Assembly: GCA_946497265.1 (NCBI GenBank)
Contig: CAMMKL010000150.1
Location: forward strand, 1 to 5,545
Length of the DNA stretch: 5,545 nt
Direction: 5' to 3'
From: an uncultured Clostridia bacterium
GTDB taxonomy: Bacteria > Bacillota > Clostridia > Oscillospirales > Acutalibacteraceae
The stretch's first letter is position 1. Every line of letters begins with the position of its first letter. Shown here piece by piece: positions 1 to 5,313 of this stretch. The notes beneath the pieces are model-generated. The model did not search any database and was not told where the DNA came from. It was given only the letters and a program-made list of their open reading frames with translations. The position numbers and the translations under genes are program-made.

Positions 1-6
1 TATAAT
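1..6 (+). promoter_or_regulatory. possible -10 box (TATAAT) at the window edge
   Basis: The first six bases match the sigma-A -10 consensus exactly and lie 14 nt before the first GTG candidate. The -35 position is outside the window. The same bases could equally be the tail of an upstream gene, since TAA stops lie at 3-5 and 6-8, so this is only a possibility. Confidence 0.2.
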
Positions 7-20
7 AAGCCGGGAAAGGT

Positions 21-1484
21 GTGGTGGATTTGGAACAAAAAATCCGTTTTTGGAAAAACCGGGCGCAGTTCCGGTACTGGTATTTACTTAATCTTTTGTT
101 GTGCGGCTTTTGCTTTATCAATCCCCTGATGGAAGCGGCAAAGATGCTGCTGTTTATTTGGTCCCTCCCGTTATTGATCCGCCTTATTTTTGTGGAGAAA
201 GCATATACAACACTGCCGTTTCATAAAACCATCGCCCTGTTTATGACGGCGGGGTTGGCCACAATTGTGCTGCATGCGGACGGATACTTTGTGTTTAATT
301 TCGTTTTATGGTATCATACGGGACTCTGCCTTGTGCTGCTGTATGGAGATTGCGCCCGTCGGAGCTGGAAGGAAAACAAGCCCGAGCTGATCCGTATCCT
401 GAAAGCGGTTGTCGTGGTAATGACGGCCGCAACGGCCGCCGGCCTTTTGATCGTGTTAGTTTGTGTGCGAATTTATGCCTTGGATCGTGTGGTCGGGCTG
501 ATGGATAACCGCTACGTCGGGCTGTTTATGAACCCAAACCATGCGGCTTTTACTTCTGTAATTGCTATTATCGGCGCGCATTTCCTTTACCGGCAGGGCA
601 AAGGGATGGGTGGCAGTTATCCGCTCCCGCTATGGCTCTTGTGGCTTTGTGCGGGGCTAAATTTGTTGGCCGTTTTGCTTTCCGATTCCAACGCCTCCTT
701 GTTGTTGCTTTTGGGTTATGTAGCGGTTCAGTTCTTTTTTAAGGCATTCCCACGTGGGCTTTCTCTGGGTAAAGGAGTGGTAAACGCCCTTTGCCTTTTG
801 CTGGCCTGCATAACGTTGGCGCTAGGCACTTTGGGCGGACGGATGCTTGTGCAAAAAGGAGTGGGCGCGCTGATAAGCGGCAGACAGCAGGTTGTCATTG
901 GAGATACCATCAACCCTACCGTATTACCGGATGAAAATGGGGAATTAAACAACAAACCGATAGCGGGCGGCGTAGGGGAAGTGGAAATCGGCCGGACAGA
1001 GCCGACCAACGGGGGCGACGTTACCAGCGGCAGGATCGATTCCCTGAAAAAAGCCGTACAGGTATTTTTGCACTATCCGGTGTTTGGGGTTGGGTACTGC
1101 AATATCGTTTCTTACAGCGAGCGTCTGCTTCCGGAACCGTTGTTGTTTGCAGATATTCATAACGGTTATATGACCATTTTGGTTTCGCAGGGGGCGGTTG
1201 GATTTCTTTTCTTCCTTGTGTTTTTTGTGGGGCAGTTTGTGCTGCTTTTACGCAATGCATTCCGCAAAAGGGAAAAAAACGCCCTGCTTTTGTTAGCGTT
1301 TTTACTTTCCTATTGCGTTTTTAGCTTACTGGAAATCGCGCTGTTGCTGTATATCAACTATCCGGTGGTGATCTTTTGGGGGCTTTTGGGATTTGCCGCG
1401 TCGCAGGCGCGTTGTACGGATGTGCAGGAAACGCCCTTGGCCCGAAACGGCAAGGAGGGCAGGTTACAAAAGATTAACGAATAA
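21..1484 (+). CDS. O-antigen ligase / Wzy-type polysaccharide polymerase family membrane protein
   Basis: A 487-residue polytopic membrane protein with about ten hydrophobic segments (roughly residues 19-36, 41-58, 69-86, 88-108, 128-152, 172-190, 202-240, 253-272, 385-410, 420-460). Wzy_C/O-antigen ligase features are visible: NPNH at 171-174 inside a helix, a long polar loop at about 275-350, SGRIDSLKKA from 336, HYPVFGVG at 351-358, and HNGYM at 380-384 followed by a Gly-rich helix. In this family the loop Arg and His residues are needed for joining or polymerising undecaprenol-linked glycans at the outer face of the membrane. In a Gram-positive host a capsule or exopolysaccharide polymerase is likelier than a lipid A ligase. 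The start is ambiguous: GTG at 21, GTG at 24 and TTG at 30 are in frame, and the purine-rich AAAGGTG (15-21) best suits 24 or 30. It is probably the last gene of a polysaccharide operon to the left. Family assignment is good; substrate and exact reaction are unknown. Confidence 0.87.
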   Translation: MVDLEQKIRFWKNRAQFRYWYLLNLLLCGFCFINPLMEAAKMLLFIWSLPLLIRLIFVEKAYTTLPFHKTIALFMTAGLATIVLHADGYFVFNFVLWYHTGLCLVLLYGDCARRSWKENKPELIRILKAVVVVMTAATAAGLLIVLVCVRIYALDRVVGLMDNRYVGLFMNPNHAAFTSVIAIIGAHFLYRQGKGMGGSYPLPLWLLWLCAGLNLLAVLLSDSNASLLLLLGYVAVQFFFKAFPRGLSLGKGVVNALCLLLACITLALGTLGGRMLVQKGVGALISGRQQVVIGDTINPTVLPDENGELNNKPIAGGVGEVEIGRTEPTNGGDVTSGRIDSLKKAVQVFLHYPVFGVGYCNIVSYSERLLPEPLLFADIHNGYMTILVSQGAVGFLFFLVFFVGQFVLLLRNAFRKREKNALLLLAFLLSYCVFSLLEIALLLYINYPVVIFWGLLGFAASQARCTDVQETPLARNGKEGRLQKINE

Positions 1485-1501
1485 TTGTATATTTTCATAA
1501 G

Positions 1502-1544
1502 GCAAAGCCGGCACTTTCTCCACGATAGGAAATCGCCGGCTTGC
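1502..1544 (+). terminator. hairpin after the polymerase gene, weak terminator candidate
   Basis: AAGCCGGC (1505-1512) pairs perfectly with GCCGGCTT (1535-1542). The stem extends by two pairs past a bulged A, and an inner TTTC/GAAA helix (1515-1518 with 1529-1532) nests inside. It starts 18 nt after the stop codon of the polymerase gene, as expected for an end-of-operon structure. There is no U-run after the stem, so it may instead be an mRNA-stabilising 3' hairpin or need Rho. Confidence 0.45.
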
Positions 1545-1716
1545 TGCGTGCGTATGTTCCGCTAAAGAACGGATCTTGCCGCCGACCGAGTGAATATATC
1601 ACCTATGCCGATAGGTATAAACCGTAAACCGGAGAAATCAATGACGGAATAGTGTGGTGGCAGCTATTTTCACACTCTGTCGAAGTTGGAAAACAACTCA
1701 TTTTATATCTTTCCTA
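1545..1716. other. gene-free stretch with a series of small hairpins
   Basis: No reading frame with a ribosome site is present. Three simple inverted repeats follow one another: ACCTAT/ATAGGT with a GCCG loop (1601-1616), AGTGTG/CACACT with a 14-nt loop (1651-1676) and AGTTG/CAACT with a GAAAA loop (1684-1698). This could be the body of a non-coding RNA or simply decayed intergenic DNA. No known riboswitch or T-box core was recognised. Confidence 0.4.
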
Positions 1717-1745
1717 TTGACTGTCCTGAAGAAGTCTGATATTAT
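1717..1745 (+). promoter_or_regulatory. sigma-A-type promoter TTGACT-17-TATTAT
   Basis: The -35 box TTGACT (1717-1722) and -10 box TATTAT (1740-1745) each match consensus at five of six positions and are separated by the ideal 17 nt. The surroundings are A/T-rich. Transcription should begin near 1752. The only structure directly downstream is the terminator hairpin at 1759-1797, so the main product would be a very short RNA unless polymerase reads through towards the gene at 2085. Confidence 0.55.
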
Positions 1746-1758
1746 AAATATACAGAAA

Positions 1759-1797
1759 AGCGGTGTAGGGAATGTGTCCCCGCACCGCTCGTTTTTT
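1759..1797 (+). terminator. strong intrinsic terminator
   Basis: AGCGGTG (1759-1765) pairs with CACCGCT (1783-1789). The helix continues past a small mismatch through GGG/CCC (1768-1770 with 1778-1780) and closes a 7-nt loop. A six-T run follows at 1792-1797. Four A bases precede the left arm, so it may also act weakly on the opposite strand. It lies about 275 nt beyond the polymerase gene and just after a promoter-like sequence. Confidence 0.8.
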
Positions 1798-2069
1798 CCA
1801 GATGCCATGCTCGGATGTAAGTAAAGAGTTAAGCGAAGAAAAATCAGTAAAATGAAGGAATACTGGTTTTGCGGGTTTTTAGCAATCTATTTAAAAAACA
1901 AATTTTAGAGGTGTATGCAGACCCAAATCAGTGAGAAAAGCTTTTTCCCTCTAAGCTATTGCAAAAATTCCCCAATATAAATAGTATAAATATAGGATTA
2001 TTGATTGTGCAAACGGTTTTATAGTTTTCAAGCTGTCAGCCAAATAGCTGGCGTAAAAAATCAATCGAA
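1798..2069. other. A/T-rich intergenic region upstream of the SnoaL-like gene
   Basis: No convincing gene is present. There are only two tiny frames: 18 codons from the ATG at 1853 and 21 codons from the ATG at 1915, the latter with AGAGG only 3 nt upstream. A GAAAAGCTTTTTC palindrome lies near 1934-1946. The A/T-rich stretch around 1976-1990 has a weak promoter look-alike, TTGCAA (1959-1964), 17 nt, TAGTAT (1982-1987), which could serve the gene at 2085. Confidence 0.35.
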
Positions 2070-2084
2070 ATGGGGATGGGTACC

Positions 2085-2504
2085 ATGAACCAACGGGAGA
2101 AAAAGATCCTGCTATGGTTTGATATGTGGCGGAAAAAAACGGATCTGGGGATTGCCGATATTTTTACAGAAAATGCGATATATATAGAAAGCTGGGGGCC
2201 GGAATACCACGGTGCCGCAAAAATCAAACACTGGTTTGAGGAGTGGAATACGCGTGGAACAGTCCTTGTGTGGGAGATCAAGCAGTTTTTCCATTCAGAA
2301 GACCAGACGGTTGTAGAATGGTATTTTAAGAACGAAATGCATACAGGAAAGGTGGAAGCCTTCGACGGGATGTCGCTTATCCGATGGTCAAAGGAAGATA
2401 GAATCGAATTCCTCAAGGAGTTTGGCTGTAACAGCAGCCGCTATGACCCATACCAGAATGGAGGCTCCCCTTGTTTTCGGAAAGAGTCTGCCATGTGGTT
2501 TTAG
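2085..2504 (+). CDS. SnoaL-like / NTF2-fold family protein
   Basis: A small soluble protein of 139 residues from the ATG at 2085. The sequence pattern is that of the SnoaL-like/NTF2 cone fold: an N-terminal helix (EKKILLWFDMWRKKTDLG), then FTENAIYIESWGPEYHGAAK where the first strands line the pocket, KHWFEEWN as the next helix, and the strands VWEIKQFFHS, TVVEWYFKNE and MSLIRWS. Length and order match complete family members, and the end (AMWF) looks native. Members include small enzymes and binding proteins; many are uncharacterised, so no substrate can be named. In-frame ATGs at 2070 and 2076 lack a ribosome site, whereas GGGGATGGG (2072-2080) lies just before 2085, so that start is preferred. 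The stop codon overlaps the ribosome site of the following pseudogene, suggesting the two were once co-transcribed. Confidence 0.8.
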   Translation: MNQREKKILLWFDMWRKKTDLGIADIFTENAIYIESWGPEYHGAAKIKHWFEEWNTRGTVLVWEIKQFFHSEDQTVVEWYFKNEMHTGKVEAFDGMSLIRWSKEDRIEFLKEFGCNSSRYDPYQNGGSPCFRKESAMWF

Positions 2505-2510
2505 GAGGGG
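2503..2510 (+). promoter_or_regulatory. Shine-Dalgarno site AGGAGGGG of the ruined downstream gene
   Basis: This near-perfect ribosome site overlaps the TAG stop (2502-2504) of the SnoaL-like gene and lies 10 nt before the ATG at 2521. That ATG is now followed at once by TAA. The site therefore marks the original start of the broken PH-like gene and argues that it was once translated efficiently. Confidence 0.65.
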
Positions 2511-2520
2511 CTAATATCAA

Positions 2521-2918
2521 ATGTAAGGGAAAAATATCTGGGCTGTTTTATGCAACCATGATAGGTGTTGCCGCGTTGCTTATACCTATTTTATCATGGT
2601 ATTTTCCGATACCAAAGGTTATTGCGCTGACGAACAGTTCGTTGGCTATGGTTGCCTTGGAATTATTTTCATCCCTATCGCGTTCTATAGTTATGTGGAG
2701 CTTCAAAATGAAACAACATTCATTCTATTTGGTTCTATAAAGAAAAATAGCATATGGCGAGATAGTTGTTCTCTCAACAACAAATAAATTCTCAGTCTTT
2801 ACTTGGCACATCTTTTAATAGAATTGAAGTGCAAGGGCCAAAAGGTAGGTTTTTCCATGAAATGGAGGATACCGACCTAACATTACTATTTGCTAATTGT
2901 GTATGTACATTAACATAA
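2521..2918 (+). pseudogene. frameshifted small membrane protein with YyaB-like bacterial PH domain (bPH_4-like)
   Basis: No single frame covers this gene, but a coherent protein of about 130 residues appears when frames are joined. ATG 2521 is followed by an extra T (2524); skipping it gives MKGKISGLFYATMIGVAALL and a first hydrophobic helix. Between about 2626 and 2660 the frame shifts back by one to LGIIFIPIAFYSYVELQNET, a second helix. An extra A in the A-run near 2742-2747 leads to IAYGEIVVLSTTNKFSVFT. An extra T near 2803-2806 leads to TSFNRIEVQGPKGRFF, ending at TAA 2916-2918. Two helices followed by a Y-x-E-I strand and an S-x-x-R-I-E-V strand match the bacterial PH-like (YyaB/bPH_4) layout. 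The intact neighbour at 3160 has the same architecture twice. Four independent indels suggest real decay, though clustered sequencing errors are not excluded. Confidence 0.68.
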
Positions 2919-2943
2919 CAATAGAAGGGATACAGGGGGGAAC

Positions 2944-3117
2944 ATGTTTCCAAGGATCTATCCTTGTAGCCTTGCTCAGAATAAAAGATCTGCGGCTTAT
3001 CCCGACCAATCAATAATTATAAAAGAGGGTTATAAACTCCTTACAGCTGCGATGGAACGCAATCACAGTCAACAGTGTTTATTTAGGCATGATAAAAAGC
3101 AAGAAAGGAGAGTTTGA
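2944..3117 (+). other. small open frame of 57 codons, doubtful coding
   Basis: ATG 2944 follows a GGGGGG run (2935-2940) at only 3 nt, which is too close for good initiation. The frame (MFPRIYPCSLAQ...KKQERRV) resembles no family I know and has no helix or membrane pattern. It ends in TGA (3115-3117) in the same frame as the downstream PH-like gene, only 12 nt before that gene's first in-frame TTG. It is most likely chance or debris between the pseudogene and the next gene. Confidence 0.2.
2951..2966. repeat. 16-nt palindrome CAAGGAT-CT-ATCCTTG
   Basis: Two perfect 7-bp arms flank a 2-nt centre. The short centre makes it a better double-stranded DNA palindrome (operator-like) than an RNA hairpin. 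No promoter was recognised around it, and one such palindrome could occur by chance in a window of this size. Confidence 0.35.
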
Positions 3118-3159
3118 TTTCACTGGCTTTTGCTATGTGTATATCATTATAAGAACCAT

Positions 3160-4146
3160 ATGGAAAACAAACAGTGGAAATATAAAGTCGGTGGCAGGGC
3201 GCAGGGGCTAATCCCATCCTTGCTTTTGTTTGCTGTTTTCGGCGGCGTTACCATTTATTTGCATCTCATCCATCATGGTGCATTTTTGTTTGGCCTATTG
3301 TTAACCGCCATTATGCTTATTCTGATCATCCTATCTATCTTTAGAGGAATATTTGTGAAGGTTTTGCTTGGGGAAGACGGCTTCTATCACCAGACTAAGC
3401 CGGGGAACGGCCGGTATTACCGATATTCTGAAATCAAAGAAGTATGGCAGAACGAAGGAAAGGAACTCAACGGAGCAACAGGCTATTTTTGCAGCTACGA
3501 AACATACGAAGGAAAAACCGTAAAATTTCCGTTTCTTCCATTGGAATCAGAAGGAATAGACTATTTCATTGAACGCGTTCAGGAATGCGGCATCCAAAAC
3601 GTTTCTGCCGATATAAATGACACAGCAAAAGAGTACACGATTGACGGGAAAACATATGGCAAAACAGCGATTATAGCCTCGCTTGTATTGCTGGTTCTTT
3701 TTCTCGCCTTGACAGTTCCGGCAATGCTTCAAATAAGGCAGAAGGGCGTCACAGGCTCCATAGGCTTTGGAAGGATCGATTTTTTTGTTTGGACAGGGAT
3801 TTTGGCGATCGGGGCCATATTTATCCTATTAGTACTTCGTTACTGTTGCTTTAAGGTACAGATCGGCAGTACGGGATTTTATTTTCGCTCCACCCCATTT
3901 AACGGAAGATATTATTCATATGGAGATATTAAAAGCTGTAAAATCGAAAAGAAAGTATACCGCCGCCGCGATCTTTCAGGCAGGGGGGCGGTATCGAACC
4001 ACAGACTTTATTATTACTATTTTATCTTTACCGACCAAAACGGTAAAACAATAAAATTCCAGTTTCAAAAACCAATCTCCGGTCACGAGGTCGAAATAAT
4101 ACTGAAAGAACGGATAGAACGGCAAAATGAACGGCTTAGGGGGTGA
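3160..4146 (+). CDS. membrane protein with two tandem [2 TM + PH-like domain] units
   Basis: From ATG 3160 the protein has 328 residues and is clearly an internal duplication. Unit 1 has helices at about 17-38 and 42-65, then a soluble domain at about 66-145. Unit 2 has helices at 169-190 and 209-229, then a soluble domain at about 230-320. Residues 74-93 (GFYHQTKPGNGRYYRYSEIK) and 239-258 (GFYFRSTPFNGRYYSYGDIK) share 12 of 20 positions, and EGKTVKFPF (117) matches NGKTIKFQF (294). The strand pattern and Y-S/G-E/D-I motif fit bacterial PH-like domains, which often follow two helices and face the cytoplasm; the role here is unknown. The C-terminal end is strongly charged. The start is uncertain: TTG 3130 is in frame, and AAAGGAG (3104-3110) is too far from either candidate. 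Its stop lies four bases before the next gene's GTG, so the two are probably co-translated. Confidence 0.82.
   Translation: MENKQWKYKVGGRAQGLIPSLLLFAVFGGVTIYLHLIHHGAFLFGLLLTAIMLILIILSIFRGIFVKVLLGEDGFYHQTKPGNGRYYRYSEIKEVWQNEGKELNGATGYFCSYETYEGKTVKFPFLPLESEGIDYFIERVQECGIQNVSADINDTAKEYTIDGKTYGKTAIIASLVLLVLFLALTVPAMLQIRQKGVTGSIGFGRIDFFVWTGILAIGAIFILLVLRYCCFKVQIGSTGFYFRSTPFNGRYYSYGDIKSCKIEKKVYRRRDLSGRGAVSNHRLYYYYFIFTDQNGKTIKFQFQKPISGHEVEIILKERIERQNERLRG
4138..4143 (+). promoter_or_regulatory. Shine-Dalgarno AGGGGG that decides the downstream start
   Basis: It lies 7 nt before GTG 4151, inside the last codons of the upstream gene. The alternative ATG at 4127 has no purine-rich site at a useful distance. 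This supports the 152-residue product and translational coupling. Confidence 0.6.
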
Positions 4147-4150
4147 AGAA

Positions 4151-4609
4151 GTGACGTTAAAATTAACGGATGTGCAGGAGATTCGGCGCAATGAGGACCG
4201 AATCTTTCATGAAGTCTGTGAGATAGTGCAAAAGCTCAAACAAAAACACCCAACCGTCGGGTATGTGGTGCGTTTAGAACGTTCTGTAGATGAAATCGGG
4301 TTGGACAGCGAGCCGCCAAGCCGTTATTCCGCTTGGATATTTGTTTCTTTGAATCGGAACAGAACGATTTTGGAGAGCGGAAAAGATTCGGGGGAGTGGC
4401 CGGGTGCTTGCGAGGAGGTTATTCGGGTAAAAAGCTTTTTTGGGAAAAACAAAAAGCTGATAATTTCCGATGATTACCAAGGGATGCTGGCAACAGAGTT
4501 AAAGACGGTTACCGACGATTATGAAGCGAGCCCCTTGACCTATGTTGAGAACAAAGAGGCATCGACTGAGATTTTGGCAAAGGCTTGCCGCGTAGAGTGG
4601 ATCGACTAA
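4151..4609 (+). CDS. hypothetical soluble protein coupled to the PH-like membrane protein
   Basis: I do not recognise the family. The product has 152 residues when started at GTG 4151; the upstream ATG at 4127 would add eight residues. No signal peptide or membrane segment is present. An N-terminal charged helix (about 4-30, VQEIRRNEDRIFHEVCEIVQ) is followed by alternating strands and helices: GYVVRLERS, SAWIFVSLN, RTILESG, a KSFFGKNKKLIISDD strand-turn-strand and a C-terminal helix STEILAKACRVEW. The composition is acidic and looks like a normal cytoplasmic protein. It starts four bases after the stop of the tandem PH-like gene and ends just before a strong terminator, so the two form a small operon and may act together. 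No catalytic motif is visible, so no function is offered. Confidence 0.72.
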   Translation: MTLKLTDVQEIRRNEDRIFHEVCEIVQKLKQKHPTVGYVVRLERSVDEIGLDSEPPSRYSAWIFVSLNRNRTILESGKDSGEWPGACEEVIRVKSFFGKNKKLIISDDYQGMLATELKTVTDDYEASPLTYVENKEASTEILAKACRVEWID

Positions 4610-4635
4610 CGGTAGATAGAAAAAACGAATAAGAA

Positions 4636-4672
4636 AAAGGGGACGCACAAAATCCGTTTTAGCGTCCCCTTT
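4636..4672 (+). terminator. strong stem-loop terminator, probably bidirectional
   Basis: GGGGACGC (4639-4646) pairs with GCGTCCCC (4662-4669), extended by AAA/TTT at the base. An inner AAAA/TTTT helix (4649-4652 with 4657-4660) closes a TCCG tetraloop. Five A bases precede the stem, and only three T bases follow it before ATGC. It lies 26 nt after the stop of the coupled operon. The A-run would give a U-run on the minus strand, so it could terminate in both directions. Confidence 0.72.
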
Positions 4673-4680
4673 ATGCTTGT

Positions 4681-4890
4681 CCCAAAAGGGCTCCGACTGT
4701 CGAATGAGGAAGCCTTCATAAAGCGGCAGGCGACGGAGTTCCTCGCTAGGGTTCCTCCAATAAAACCTATCGCCTCCTTGGGTTTCCCTCCTGAACCTTG
4801 GAAGTCTCAGGATTTCGTTCCCTGTGGGGAGCGGCCAAAGGCGCTGTCATTGGAATGCGCGCCTTTTGAAAAAGACGGGATAACCCCTTT
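4681..4890. other. GC-richer, hairpin-rich segment of unknown nature
   Basis: No convincing gene is present, although weak frames exist on both strands. The left part forms a nested structure: CTCCG/CGGAG (4691-4695 with 4734-4738), CTGTCG/CGGCAG (4697-4702 with 4724-4729, one G-U pair) and ATGAGG/CCTTCAT (4704-4719) with an AAGC loop. A CCC-AAAA-GGG hairpin precedes it (4681-4690). On the right, AAAGGCGC/GCGCCTTT (4837-4844 with 4859-4866) forms another hairpin. Base content and structure differ from the neighbours. It may be a dispersed repeat, a structured RNA or the remnant of a mobile element. Confidence 0.4.
4837..4867 (+). terminator. hairpin AAAGGCGC/GCGCCTTT with short T tail, possible terminator
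   Basis: A perfect 8-bp stem with a 14-nt loop ends in TTTT (4864-4867). No obvious transcript enters it from the left after the stronger terminator at 4636-4672, so it could belong to the structured segment rather than end a gene. Confidence 0.3.
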
Positions 4891-5109
4891 TTCATAATAA
4901 GTTTTTCTACAACTGTGGATGGAGGCCTTTTCGTACTTGAGCTTAAGAAGACTGTAAAGGAGGCGAAGAATCGGATTGTGATCACATATAGGAGTTTGAA
5001 GGAAATAGCGCAGGAAGACCGTCTGCTGAGAAATATAAAAACAGCTAACGATTTAAAAAAGAGATATGGCTTTGTGCAAGATTTGTATTGTGGGGACGTG
5101 ATTCTATAA
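4870..5109 (+). pseudogene. C-terminal fragment of an unidentified charged helical protein
   Basis: The frame is open from the TGA at 4867-4869 to TAA 5107-5109. The part from about 4935 reads like genuine protein: LELKKTVKEAKNRIVITYRS, then LKEIAQEDRLLRNIKTANDL and KKRYGFVQDLYCGDVIL. It is Lys/Glu-rich and mostly helical, with an aromatic-hydrophobic tail. There is no ATG, and the GTG at 4915 has no ribosome site. TAAAGGAGG (4955-4963) is a strong-looking site but lies 14 nt before GTG 4978, which would give a 44-residue peptide. The simplest reading is the 3' end of a gene whose front was replaced by the hairpin-rich segment to the left. No family was recognised. Confidence 0.45.
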
Positions 5110-5278
5110 AATGGTCTTAATCCCACTCATAAAACCTTCGTTGTGACAGTCCCATTATATGAAGCGGCGTAGGTTGTCTATTTTCTTTTTTGTGATGTTT
5201 CTGATGTACAAGAACATAAAGGGGCGCAGCCAAACCAGCATTTTCAAGCGAAAGCGGCTCCATGTTAATTTTCGTTGC
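5110..5278. other. gene-free stretch before the Xre promoter
   Basis: The + strand carries no supported gene. A minus-strand frame of 48 codons from the ATG at 5263 (MEPLSLENAG...RRFYEWD) ends near 5117. It has fairly ordinary codons but no ribosome site, so it is not called as a gene. An AGCC/GGCT pair (around 5227-5258) could fold weakly. Confidence 0.3.
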
Positions 5279-5307
5279 TTGTATGAAACATAGCCTTTTT
5301 GTATAAT
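5279..5307 (+). promoter_or_regulatory. sigma-A promoter TTGTAT-17-TATAAT for the Xre-type gene
   Basis: The -10 box TATAAT (5302-5307) is a perfect match, and TTGTAT (5279-5284) is a fair -35 at exactly 17 nt. Transcription should start near 5314, about 41 nt before ATG 5355. Confidence 0.65.
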
Positions 5308-5313
5308 TTAAAT

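Noticed and set aside
728..1260. Three overlapping minus-strand open frames (93, 71 and 79 codons) inside the polymerase gene
   Set aside because: They lie antisense to a well-supported membrane protein gene, lack ribosome sites, and have Pro/Arg/Cys-rich compositions typical of shadow frames.
1641..1797. T-box-like leader (AGTGTGGTGGCAGC followed by a terminator)
   Set aside because: The conserved T-box core with its ACC-containing bulge is absent, the motif cannot pair with the terminator arm as an antiterminator, and no aminoacyl-tRNA or amino-acid gene follows.
2036..2416. 126-codon minus-strand frame across the SnoaL-like gene
   Set aside because: The + strand product matches a known fold along its full length; the minus frame is its antisense shadow.
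4673..4897. 74-codon + strand frame starting at the base of the terminator stem
   Set aside because: Its ATG is inside the terminator tail with no ribosome site, and the Pro-rich sequence resembles translated structured RNA or repeat DNA rather than a protein.
4767..5126. 119-codon minus-strand frame
   Set aside because: It spans two dissimilar regions: half is the antisense of the more protein-like + strand fragment, and the other half falls in the hairpin-rich segment. No ribosome site is visible.
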